A DNA stretch of 47,364 nucleotides from CAYJLW01 sp964370965 (lineage in GTDB: Bacteria; Actinomycetota; Acidimicrobiia; UBA2766), in the NCBI GenBank assembly GCA_964370965.1, contig CAYJLW010000026.1:1-47364 (forward strand), written 5' to 3'. A program made the translations under genes and the position numbers. The notes under the pieces were generated by a model that was given only the letters and a program-made list of their open reading frames with translations, had not been told where the DNA came from and searched no databases. Positions 24,459 to 32,469 of the stretch are shown here, in pieces (the first letter of the stretch is position 1; each line of letters begins with the position of its first letter).

Positions 24459-24540
24459 TTTTGGCGGACCCGTAGACGGGTGGTGGCTCTCCCATCGCCC
24501 GGCGAGACACGGGCATTAGCCACCAGCGCTCAACAGGATA
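24459..24540 (-). promoter_or_regulatory. Promoter and structured leader of the GGDEF-EAL gene
   Basis: The -10 box TATCCT is at 24535-24540. The leader starts just before a perfect 7-bp stem (minus-strand arms GGTGGCT at 24518-24524 and AGCCACC at 24482-24488). That stem encloses a GCCCG/CGGGC hairpin and the single-stranded ATGGGAG; a second hairpin ACCCG-TCTA-CGGGT (24468-24481) follows it. It resembles a cis-acting RNA. It does not fit the c-di-GMP-I or -II consensus that I know. Confidence 0.5.
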
Positions 24541-24597
24541 GGCCGCTTCTGCGGGCCCCGTTGACACAAGAGGCAGTGGGGCTCGGCCCGACTCCGC

Positions 24598-25998
24598 TCA
24601 GATGACGGTCGGGATTCCACCGGGGGCGTCGTCGGGCACACTCGCCAGGAACCCTCTCCGCCCCGCGCGGTCGGCCCCCCGGCCCGCGGAACCGGCGGCT
24701 CGCTCACGCAGGTCGATCGTCTCGGGCACGGGCACCTCGGCGGCGAGGGCCCTTCCGCACGCCTCCGCCGCGAGATCGATCTGCTCAGGCGTGTGCTCGG
24801 CCATCATCTGGAACCGGAGCCGGGCGGTGCCCAGCTTCACGGCCGGGAACTCCACGAGGTTCGCCGACACGCCCTCACGGAGGAGCTCGACGGCGGCCCG
24901 GGCGCCCGTCTCGACATCTGGCGCCGGCACGGGGACGATGGGGCTCGGCACGCCCATCGGCGCGAGACCGCGGGCGTTGAGCCCCGCCCGGAACCTCAGG
25001 ATGTTGCGCATGAGTCCCGCCCGGCGCTGGTCTCCCTCTTCGGAGCGCACGATGCGAAGGGACTCGGCGACGACGGCGAGGGCCACAGGGGAGATGGCGT
25101 TGGAGAAGAGGTACGGGCTCGCCATGAGGCGGACGTGGTTGGCGACTTCGGCGGAGTTCGTGGCGAGGTAGCCCCCGATGAAGCCGAAGACCTTCGAGAA
25201 GCTCCCGCACACGAGGTCGATCCGGCCCCGCATCCCCTGGGCACCGATCTGACCGGTGCCGCCGGGACCCATGCAGCCCATGTCGTGGGCAGCGTCGACG
25301 AGGAGAGTCGCCTGGTGTTCCCGGCACAGCCCCTGGAGTTGGCGGAGATCGGCGAAGTCCGAGTCGAGGGAGAAGAGGCTCTCGGTGACCACGAGGATGG
25401 CGCCTTCTGTGTCCTCGGCCCGGATCCGCCGCAGCGTGGCCGCAACGACGTCCAGGTCGTTGTGGGGGAAGGGATGCAGGTTCCCGGTCACCACCTGCAT
25501 TCCGGTTTGCAGGCTGGCGTGGCTGAGCCGGTCGAAGACGACGTGGTCGTAGGGGCGCACCAGAGCCTGGATCGTCCCGAAGCCCGCCGCCCAACCGGTG
25601 GGGAAGAGCACGACGTGTTCCATGCCCACGAGCTCGGCGAGGAGGCCGCACGTGCTCTCGGTGAGCGGCCCCAGCCCCTGCCAGAAGGGCGCCCCGGCGC
25701 TGTGAGGACCGAAGCGGCGCACGGCGTCGACGGCGGCCTCGACGATGCGGGGATGCCGGGAGAGGTTGAGGTAGTCCTGGAATCCGAATGTCGCCCGCGA
25801 GACGCCGTCGTCGAAGACGCCGTCCGGGCCCACACCGCCCAAGTTCGTACGCTCGTAGGGGTACACGGCGAGAGCCTTGCGGGCGTCGATCCAGTCGCGG
25901 AAAGGACGGACCCGCCCGAGCAGGTCCGGGCCCGCGGGTGCGACAAACGTCCCGGCGTTGTCCGCGAAGATGTCGGGGACGGTTTCGTAGGTACCCAT
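24598..25998 (-). CDS. Alpha-oxoamine synthase family PLP enzyme
   Basis: 466 residues of fold-type I, related to 8-amino-7-oxononanoate synthase, glycine C-acetyltransferase and serine palmitoyltransferase, which condense an acyl thioester with an amino acid. Motifs are SRATFGFQDYLNLSRHPRI, FPTGWAAGFGTIQAL, LLVDAAHDMGCMGPGG and CGSFSKVFGFIGGY with the PLP Lys. A C-terminal extension of about 45 Arg/Ala-rich residues is not typical. ATG 25998 has GGGAGG 7 bases upstream. No biotin genes are nearby, so a role in lipid (sphingoid-like) or other amino-ketone synthesis is possible; the substrate is unknown. Confidence 0.85.
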   Translation of the reverse strand: MGTYETVPDIFADNAGTFVAPAGPDLLGRVRPFRDWIDARKALAVYPYERTNLGGVGPDGVFDDGVSRATFGFQDYLNLSRHPRIVEAAVDAVRRFGPHSAGAPFWQGLGPLTESTCGLLAELVGMEHVVLFPTGWAAGFGTIQALVRPYDHVVFDRLSHASLQTGMQVVTGNLHPFPHNDLDVVAATLRRIRAEDTEGAILVVTESLFSLDSDFADLRQLQGLCREHQATLLVDAAHDMGCMGPGGTGQIGAQGMRGRIDLVCGSFSKVFGFIGGYLATNSAEVANHVRLMASPYLFSNAISPVALAVVAESLRIVRSEEGDQRRAGLMRNILRFRAGLNARGLAPMGVPSPIVPVPAPDVETGARAAVELLREGVSANLVEFPAVKLGTARLRFQMMAEHTPEQIDLAAEACGRALAAEVPVPETIDLRERAAGSAGRGADRAGRRGFLASVPDDAPGGIPTVI

Positions 25999-26127
25999 TG
26001 TCGGCCTCCCAGCCTCGGCCTCGCACGATACTGTCCGTGCCCCCATGGTCCGCGGCACACCGCCGTTGCGCACTCCCCCGCGCGGCCAGTTCTCCCTTAC
26101 CCCGTTACCCCGGGGAGGCACGCCGTT

Positions 26128-26169
26128 CTGGGGAGCCCACGCACGAGATACCGTGCGTGGGCTCCCCAG
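26128..26169 (-). terminator. Perfect 18-bp hairpin after the activase gene
   Basis: Arms CTGGGGAGCCCACGCACG and CGTGCGTGGGCTCCCCAG with a 6-base loop AGATAC, beginning 24 bases after the stop of the large activase gene. No U-tract. It is the most stable inverted repeat in the window. Confidence 0.75.
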
Positions 26170-26193
26170 AGGGCGGTGGCCGGCAGGGTCCGG

Positions 26194-29100
26194 TCAGCCG
26201 GCGGGGACGGGCACCGGCGCCGGCCGGGTGCGCGGCGGGTCGCGCCGGAGGCGGAAGGCGAAGGCGTTGAGGCGCCGCTCGTCGATCGGGGACCCGTCGT
26301 TGTAGACGAACAGGATCGGGATCTCGCGACGGTGACGCAGGATGCTCTCGCTCACCAGAGCGGGCCCGCAGCCCCAAGGGCTCGGGACCACGACACCGTC
26401 GCACATCGCCTCCTCCCAGTGGTGCACGACGCTGCCGATGGTGACGGGGGCCTCCCCCTGCGGGTAGCGGTCGAGAAACTTGCGCGATGCGGCGACGATC
26501 GCCGGGACGTCTCCGGGGGGGAGCCAGGGATGCTCGTCGCGCAGGCGGGAGTAGAAGCGCCTCCGGAGACCGCCCACGGCCGCGGAGGTCAACCGCTGGC
26601 GCAGCCCCCGCTTCGGGTAGCGCACGAGCTCGCGCATCTGTTCCTGGGCGACGTAGTCGAGGAAGGTCATCGCCGGCTCCACGGCGACGAGGAGCCCCCG
26701 TTCGTTGAGGCGCCGCACGAGGTTGTCGTTGGCGAACTCGTCCACACGGACGTAGAAGTCCCCGCTGAGCAGGACGGTGCGGTACTCGCTGCGGTCGCCC
26801 CCGGCGGCGAGGGCGCCGAGCCCGGCCCCGGCCTCGGCCACGATCTCGACGAGGTCGCCGGTGACGCGCCCGGCGTCCTTGATGCCGGCGAGGGCCCCGC
26901 GGCGCCCGGGCCGGGCGGCGACAGCCTCGACCTCGGCGCAAGCGCTGGCGTACACGGCGTCGGCCGCCTCGGGCGTGGGCGCCAGCGGCCGGTAGTAGGA
27001 GACGAGCTGGTAGAGCACGTCCCAGGCCACGAGGCCGCCGGAGAGGCGCGCCATGTACCCCGCCCCGAGCGACGGTTCGGGCTGCATGTCCCGGAGGCGC
27101 ACGGAGTCCGCCCGGCCCATCCGGGCGACGGAGATCTGGTCCTTGATCGAGAACATGCAGTTGCGGCAGGCGCCCTCGCCCGTGGCCTGCACCAGGACGA
27201 TGGGTTCGCCCGCCGGCCTCGCCTCGATCTCACGTCGGAACGCCCCCCAGAGGAGCTGGTAGGGGATGCACTCCTTGCCGGAGCAGTCCTTGCGCCCCAG
27301 AGCCAGGACGGACGCGTCCGACGGCCCCGACGGGACGGCGTTGACGCCGAACGCCTGGTACGCGGCAGCCATGATCGCCGAGGGCCGGTCGCCCATCGTG
27401 ATGATGACGTGGCGGGCCCCGGTCTCCGTCTCCATGGGGGGGTTGGGGAGGGGCTCGAGCCAGGCGAGGCGCTCGGCGGGCGTGGGCGAGGGCCGGCGGT
27501 CGTGGCGTCGGATCGTGTGCAGGAAGGCCTGCACCCGTGTGGCGTACCCGGCGGAGCCGCCGTGGCCGTCGCTCTCCAGAGTCGTGTGGGGGTAGTCCTC
27601 CATGAGGGCGGCGAAGATCTGCTCGTTGAAGGACGCCGGCCCGCAGCCGAAGGACGACAGGAGCACCGGGTAGGTGTCGCCTCGTTCCCGCGCTGCGACG
27701 GCGACACGCAGAGAGCGCCTCGGGTCCGACCACACCATGCGCGGGACCTCGTGCGTGTCGCTCGGAATGGGGAAGCAGTCCATCGGGAGGGCGAGGACGC
27801 CGTTCTCCCGCAGCAGGCGGGGGATGCCGGCGTTCACGACGGGGTCGTGAATCACGTGCAGGGGCCCGCAGAGGGCGACCACGGGGATCCCCTCGGCGCG
27901 CCCGTACGCCAGGGTGCGCTCACCGACGGCGTTCAGGTCGCGCTGGTGGGCGCGCTGCGCCTCGGCGGCCTGACGCATCGCCTCTGCCACCCGCATCCGG
28001 GGCACGTCGGCGCCCAGCCGGCCCGGTATCTCGAGGAGCTGCACGAGGAGATCGCTGGTGTAGAGGTCCCCGTCGAGGGTGAGAGGAGGGGCGACGACCT
28101 CGACGCCCTCGCCCCGGGAACGGAGGGCTTCGCGGGCCATCTCGGGCATCGCCTGCTCCATCGGGCAGGACTTGCCGGAGTCCTCCTCCCCTCCGAGAGA
28201 CAGGATCTTCGGGAAGAACACGACGTCGGGAGCCGGCTCGCCGTTCGCACGCCCGCCGCGGGCGGCGACCGGCCGCGTCAGGGGCGGCTCCGCCGCCCCG
28301 GAACAGCCTTCGGCGCCCAGCGGTCGGGGGAGGGGGGAGCCGGAGGGGGGACGAAGTCNNNNNNNNNNCCCGGGGGGCCCGCGCCCCCCCCCCCCCCCCC
28401 CGGGCCCCGCCCCCCCCCCCCCCCCCCCCCCCTCCGTGATGACTCCGTGAGCGATCTTCACGGGCGCGCAGGCGTCGAAGGAGTAGCAGCGTTCCTCCCC
28501 CCGGGCGAGCGAGCGGGAGTCCGGCGCCAGCACCTTGACGCCGAAGCCGAGCGCGCGCACGAACGTCACGAGCCAGGGGAGATAGCCCAAGAGCGCGCCC
28601 ACGGCCGGGATCCCCACCACGCGTTCTCCCGGGACGTCCTCGAGGTACGCGCTGAGGGCGCCGGCGTGCTCGTCGAAGGCGCTGGGCGCCTCCATGGGGA
28701 GCTTCACCTTGGCGGCCGCCGACACCTCGTACTTCGGGCAGGCGCCTCCGGAGAGAACGGTCTGTTCGGCGCCGCGCACGGCGACCTTCGTGCGCTCGAT
28801 GTTGCACAGGGTGGCGCAGCGCTTGTCACGGCACTGGAACTCGTTGCGCTCCACGACCGTGGCCCCCAGGGCGCCGCGGAGCTCGAAGCGGGGGGCGCGG
28901 GCGAGCAGTTCGCGCCCGAGTTCGTCGAGGGCGCAGAGGCCGATCCCCCACGCCCCCATGGCACCCGGGTTGGGGGGTACCACTACCTCGCGGCCGGTGA
29001 CGGCGGCGAGGGTCCACGCCAGGGACACGCCGGAGGCGGGCTTGCCCTGGAAGAACACGCGACGGCCGAACGTGCGCTGGCCCATCACCCGGTTGATGTA

Positions 29101-30714
29101 GTTGTGGATCACCGAGTACTGGAACCCGGCGAAGAGATCCGGGACCTCGAAGCCCTCGTTGTGCGCCTCCGACGCCGCCTCGGCCACGAACACCGTGCAC
29201 ATCTGGCCGAGGTCCGGCGGCCGCGTGGCGCTCTGGGCGAGACGGGTGAACTCGGCGACGTCGTCGATGCCGTAGAAGACCGCCTGCTCCTCGAGGAACG
29301 ACCCCGTGCCCGCGCTGCAGGCCTTGTTCATGTCGCTCTCGACGATCTGGCCGCCCTTGATCTGGATGAACTTGGCGTCCTGGCCGCCGATCTCCACGAC
29401 GGAGAGGTCCTCGCCGCCGTCCGCGTCGCAGCGGATGGCTGCGGTGGCATGGGCGACGATCTCGTTCAACGTGACGATGCGGTCGCTCGCCTCCGGGAAC
29501 GCCGCCCGCAGCACGGTGGCGGCGGCTTCCCGACCGGAGCCCGTGAGGGCGATCCCCCGCACGTCGGCGTCCGTGCGGGCGAGGAGGGCCGCGATGAGAC
29601 GCTGGGCGGCGTCCACCGGGTTGCCCCGGGTGCGGTCGTAGACGTCGAGGACAGCATCTCCCGTCGCGAGGGAGGTGAGGACAGCTTTGCTCCCCGTGGA
29701 TCCGAGGTCGAGGCCGAGCACGGCGGGTTCCGCGTCGGCGCCAGCGGGGACGGGGCGTTCCTCCATGACGGTGACCATGTGCTCCCAGCGCCGGGAGGGC
29801 TCCAGCACGCGAAAGCGCACCTCGGACTCACGCACGAGCCCTCCGGCGTCGGCGGGGAGGGCGCTGAGGCGGCTGGCCCGGGCCTGCTCGGCGGCGACGA
29901 GGGCGGCGCCGATCGCTTCGAGATGGCGGTGGCGGGGGGCGACGCCGACGGGCTCCCCCACCGCGTCCCCGAGGGCGGCGATGAGGCTGCGGAGGTCGGC
30001 ACCGCCGCCGATCGCGTACACGGGGCCCTCGACCCGGCCCCGGGCAAGGAGGGCGGCGACGTAGACCGCCACGGAGCCGAAGTAACCCCGGAAGAGGGCG
30101 TCCGCTGGGCGCCCCTGGTTGCCGAAGTGCGTCATCTCGCTCTTGGCGAAGACCGAGCAGCGGGCTGTGATCGGGATCGTCTCCTCGGCGGCTGAGGCGA
30201 GGGTGTCGGCCTCCTCGATGGAGAGACCGAAGCGCCCGGCGATCTTCACCATCGTCTCGCCCGTGCCCGAGGAGCACTTGTCGTTCTCGAGACTCTGGAC
30301 GTGGCCCTCGCGGTTGCGGGTGAGGACGCTGTAGCCCCGGGCGCCCACGCTCACGAGGTTGAGGGGGCCCTCGACGTCGGGGATGGCGTCGAGGGCGGCG
30401 TGGAGGCAGGCGTCCTCGGGGAGACCACTCACGACCGGGTCCGCGAGCTTGTCCGCGTGCAGGCCGGTGGCCCCGAGGCCGTCGCAGGCGGCGACGTCGG
30501 CGCTCCGGTACCACTCCCGGAAGGCGTCGAGGGGCCTGCCCTCGTGCAGGACGGTCTCCGTCGACTCGATCTCGAGCTCGCCGACAGCGGCACCGGAGGG
30601 GGCTTCGGGGAGGCGGAGGACGACGAACTTCGCCGCCGCCTTGCCCAGGTCGCAGCCGGCGACGCGCAGGCCTCCGGTGCCGGGGCGGTTCCCCCTGCGT
30701 GCTGTGTGCGACAC
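26194..30714 (-). CDS. BcrA/BadF-type acyl-CoA dehydratase activase, large fused form (gap inside)
   Basis: About 1500 residues as drawn. Two ASKHA ATPase domains follow each other: GCDLGKAAAKFVV (from 20) with cluster cysteines in NDKCSSGTG (147) and ARCSVFAKSE (186), and LGLDLGSTGSKAVL (about 345) with NKACSAGTGSF and QMCTVFVAEA. After them come DUF2229-like and HgdB-like regions (CPKYEVSAAAK, PMEQAMPEMA, ACRNCMF). Such proteins use ATP and a shared [4Fe-4S] cluster for low-potential electron transfer to 2-hydroxyacyl-CoA dehydratases or benzoyl-CoA reductases. GTG start with GGAGGG 7 bases upstream. Residues about 760-800 are unreliable: ten N plus poly-C tracts replace real sequence, so frame and length across the gap are not proven. 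Confidence 0.85.
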   Translation of the reverse strand: MSHTARRGNRPGTGGLRVAGCDLGKAAAKFVVLRLPEAPSGAAVGELEIESTETVLHEGRPLDAFREWYRSADVAACDGLGATGLHADKLADPVVSGLPEDACLHAALDAIPDVEGPLNLVSVGARGYSVLTRNREGHVQSLENDKCSSGTGETMVKIAGRFGLSIEEADTLASAAEETIPITARCSVFAKSEMTHFGNQGRPADALFRGYFGSVAVYVAALLARGRVEGPVYAIGGGADLRSLIAALGDAVGEPVGVAPRHRHLEAIGAALVAAEQARASRLSALPADAGGLVRESEVRFRVLEPSRRWEHMVTVMEERPVPAGADAEPAVLGLDLGSTGSKAVLTSLATGDAVLDVYDRTRGNPVDAAQRLIAALLARTDADVRGIALTGSGREAAATVLRAAFPEASDRIVTLNEIVAHATAAIRCDADGGEDLSVVEIGGQDAKFIQIKGGQIVESDMNKACSAGTGSFLEEQAVFYGIDDVAEFTRLAQSATRPPDLGQMCTVFVAEAASEAHNEGFEVPDLFAGFQYSVIHNYINRVMGQRTFGRRVFFQGKPASGVSLAWTLAAVTGREVVVPPNPGAMGAWGIGLCALDELGRELLARAPRFELRGALGATVVERNEFQCRDKRCATLCNIERTKVAVRGAEQTVLSGGACPKYEVSAAAKVKLPMEAPSAFDEHAGALSAYLEDVPGERVVGIPAVGALLGYLPWLVTFVRALGFGVKVLAPDSRSLARGEERCYSFDACAPVKIAHGVITEGGGGGGGAGPGGGGGGRGPPGXXXXLRPPSGSPLPRPLGAEGCSGAAEPPLTRPVAARGGRANGEPAPDVVFFPKILSLGGEEDSGKSCPMEQAMPEMAREALRSRGEGVEVVAPPLTLDGDLYTSDLLVQLLEIPGRLGADVPRMRVAEAMRQAAEAQRAHQRDLNAVGERTLAYGRAEGIPVVALCGPLHVIHDPVVNAGIPRLLRENGVLALPMDCFPIPSDTHEVPRMVWSDPRRSLRVAVAARERGDTYPVLLSSFGCGPASFNEQIFAALMEDYPHTTLESDGHGGSAGYATRVQAFLHTIRRHDRRPSPTPAERLAWLEPLPNPPMETETGARHVIITMGDRPSAIMAAAYQAFGVNAVPSGPSDASVLALGRKDCSGKECIPYQLLWGAFRREIEARPAGEPIVLVQATGEGACRNCMFSIKDQISVARMGRADSVRLRDMQPEPSLGAGYMARLSGGLVAWDVLYQLVSYYRPLAPTPEAADAVYASACAEVEAVAARPGRRGALAGIKDAGRVTGDLVEIVAEAGAGLGALAAGGDRSEYRTVLLSGDFYVRVDEFANDNLVRRLNERGLLVAVEPAMTFLDYVAQEQMRELVRYPKRGLRQRLTSAAVGGLRRRFYSRLRDEHPWLPPGDVPAIVAASRKFLDRYPQGEAPVTIGSVVHHWEEAMCDGVVVPSPWGCGPALVSESILRHRREIPILFVYNDGSPIDERRLNAFAFRLRRDPPRTRPAPVPVPAG
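28359..28433. other. Assembly gap with flanking poly-C artefact
   Basis: Ten N at 28359-28368 are followed by C runs of about 18 and more than 20 bases, broken only by a few G. The translation turns into Gly/Pro runs exactly here, in a region where the family is conserved. I read this as a scaffold join plus homopolymer sequencing error, not biology. Confidence 0.9.
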
Positions 30715-30784
30715 GTGTCGACCCTCCGCTGTGCTGCGCGTCCGGCCCGAACCGCCCCCCCAAGGACAGGTTACGGCGAGTAAC
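30715..30784 (-). promoter_or_regulatory. Upstream region of the activase gene with operator-like repeat
   Basis: The perfect inverted repeat GTTAC-GGCGA-GTAAC at 30770-30784 resembles sites bound by TetR-family regulators of acyl-CoA metabolism. A regulator cannot be assigned. The GGAGGG ribosome site lies at the proximal end. Confidence 0.35.
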
Positions 30785-30897
30785 AGTACCAGCTCCCGTC
30801 CCGGCGTCCACGGAATGCCCAGAATCGGCCCGGGCCCCGGCGCGAAACGGGCCCCTCCCCATCGGCAGGAGGCCCGCAGCCATGGCCGCGTCGACGT

Positions 30898-31320
30898 CTA
30901 CTCGGACGCGAAGAGTTGGAAGAACACCGGAAACGTCATGATGACGCCGAGCCCGATCAACACAAGCGCGATCCGGAATGCCTTCGTGGTGTCGTAGGGC
31001 CTGCCCCGGTAGAAGTAGTGGAGGACCACCCAGGCGACGAGCCACACGATCACCGCGACGATCGACTTGCCGCTGAGAGGCCCGACGGGGTCGTACCAGT
31101 TGAAGGCCTCCTTCACGGTGCCGATCTCGGCGATGGTCGTCACGACACCCATCGCCAGGCATCCGATCCCGCCGGCGATGATCGCCGCCGAGATCGGCCC
31201 CTCGGGCTTGTCGGGGTACTCGATGTCGAGGGCGTCGGCGATCGACGCCAGCGGGGGAGCCTCCGGCTCAGGGGTGGTGGCGGTCTCGGCCGCCTGGGAC
31301 CCTTCCACTTTCTCAGTCAT
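30898..31320 (-). CDS. Membrane protein of unknown function, three segments
   Basis: 140 residues. An acidic, Pro/Ala-rich N-terminus of about 40 residues is followed by three hydrophobic segments (ISAAIIAGGIGCLAMGVVTT, SIVAVIVWLVAWVVLHYFY, FRIALVLIGLGVIMTFPVFF). His within VVLHYFYRGRPYD lies at a membrane edge. GAGGT is 5 bases before the ATG. It follows the 170-residue membrane protein by 18 bases, so the two probably form one complex. No family recognised. Confidence 0.7.
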   Translation of the reverse strand: MTEKVEGSQAAETATTPEPEAPPLASIADALDIEYPDKPEGPISAAIIAGGIGCLAMGVVTTIAEIGTVKEAFNWYDPVGPLSGKSIVAVIVWLVAWVVLHYFYRGRPYDTTKAFRIALVLIGLGVIMTFPVFFQLFASE

Positions 31321-31338
31321 GGTGACCTCGCCTACCTC

Positions 31339-31851
31339 TCACTTGACCGGGGCGATCTTCGTGATCAGGGCGCCGAAGGCGGCAGCCACGATCGCGAAGC
31401 CGAACGCCATGACGAAGAGGGCCATCGTCACCTTGCGCACCCGGTCGTGACGGATCAGGTTGACGCCGTAGTAGAGGACGACGAACGCCACGACCGTCGC
31501 CAGGATCGGGCTCAGGAAGGCGATGTGCTCCTTCCACTCCATCCCGAACTCGTGCCACTCCGCCGTGCTCGGGTTCCCGACGAGGACGGACTTCGGGCTC
31601 GTCGGGTCCTTCGACCGGTACCACGGGTAGACGATCCACGTACCCGTGAACACCGTGAGCCACGCCGCGACCGCCATCGTCGTGACGCCGATCTTGAGGC
31701 GTTGCATACGTTCCACGACGCCCGCCTTCGTGACAAGGCCCGGCCGGAGGCTGTAGAGCCCGGCCAGGCCTCCCCCGAACGCCAGGATGAACACGGCGCC
31801 CAAGCCCATGCCGTGGACGATCCCCCATATCTCCTTGCCGGTCAAGCTCAT
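31339..31851 (-). CDS. Four-segment membrane protein with conserved-looking His residues
   Basis: 170 residues. Four hydrophobic segments are evident: IVHGMGLGAVFILAFGGGLA, TTMAVAAWLTVFTGTWIVY, IAFLSPILATVVAFVVLYYG and MALFVMAFGFAIVAAAFGAL. His in WGIVHGMGLG and in EWHEFGMEWKEHIAFL lie near membrane edges and could bind haem, as in four-helix cytochrome b proteins. This is an inference. ATG 31851 has GGAGGT 4-5 bases upstream. It is the first gene of a two-gene unit. Confidence 0.7.
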   Translation of the reverse strand: MSLTGKEIWGIVHGMGLGAVFILAFGGGLAGLYSLRPGLVTKAGVVERMQRLKIGVTTMAVAAWLTVFTGTWIVYPWYRSKDPTSPKSVLVGNPSTAEWHEFGMEWKEHIAFLSPILATVVAFVVLYYGVNLIRHDRVRKVTMALFVMAFGFAIVAAAFGALITKIAPVK

Positions 31852-31983
31852 GGACACCTCCGGGAACAGCGGAGCACTGCTCGCAGACTGCTCCCCCGCG
31901 CCGACCCCAGCGAGGGCCAAGAGGCACCATTTGCCGGGACCTTCGGCCAGAACCGCTGCACGTCCCCTCCCGACGGCGCGACG

Positions 31984-32469
31984 TCACCCCGCGGTCGCCG
32001 CCGTCACGGAGCGCACCGCCGCCTCGATCTCCGCCGGGTCCCTGATGTCGAGCACGGGCACGTGCGCCCGCAGGTGCACCGCCGTGCGCTCCTCGCCGAG
32101 GACGAACACAGGGGTGCCGCGTCGGTGGACCTGAGAAAGGACGTAGGCGAACCCCGAGTCGCGAGAGGCCACGACGACCACCTTGGCGGCGGCTGCCCAG
32201 TCCCGGACGAGATCGGTGATGATGCGGTCGGCGGCCTCGGGTTCAGTGTCGTTGCGGATGCGGCGCGTGTGCGCCTCCCACTTCGGGGGCAGGCGGTAGC
32301 GGGCGAGACGCTTCTGAGCGCGCGGCCCGCCCACGAAGGCCAAGTCGTCGCCCGGCCGCGGGTCGAGACCCGCGAGGACACCGAGGACACCGGCGAGACG
32401 GCCCTCGAGGTTCTCCGTGTCCACGGCGATCCCGAGGCCCCGGCGTGGGGCCCCCCGGGGGACGCTCAC
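31984..32469 (-). CDS. NYN/PIN-like nuclease domain protein
   Basis: 161 residues. GLGIAVDTENLEGRL at the N-terminus and KVVVVASRDSGFAYVLSQVHRRGTPVFVLG match the NYN (LabA-like PIN fold) pattern with acidic residues at the expected metal-binding positions, so RNA cleavage is possible. The ATG overlaps the DUF2207 stop as ATGA. Why an RNase-like protein is coupled to a membrane DUF2207 protein is not clear. Confidence 0.72.
   Translation of the reverse strand: MSVPRGAPRRGLGIAVDTENLEGRLAGVLGVLAGLDPRPGDDLAFVGGPRAQKRLARYRLPPKWEAHTRRIRNDTEPEAADRIITDLVRDWAAAAKVVVVASRDSGFAYVLSQVHRRGTPVFVLGEERTAVHLRAHVPVLDIRDPAEIEAAVRSVTAATAG

Noticed and set aside
24459..24540. Standard c-di-GMP riboswitch (GEMM) before the GGDEF-EAL gene
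   Set aside because: The conserved GCACAGGGCAAACC and GGGACGCAAAGCC segments of that class are missing. Kept only as an unclassified structured leader.
24793..30195. A plus-strand open frame of about 1800 codons antisense to the oxoamine synthase and activase genes
   Set aside because: It is the complement of real genes in GC-rich DNA, has no family motifs, and runs straight through the N gap. Other long antisense frames (for example 11030-13090 and 15087-17609) were rejected for the same reason.
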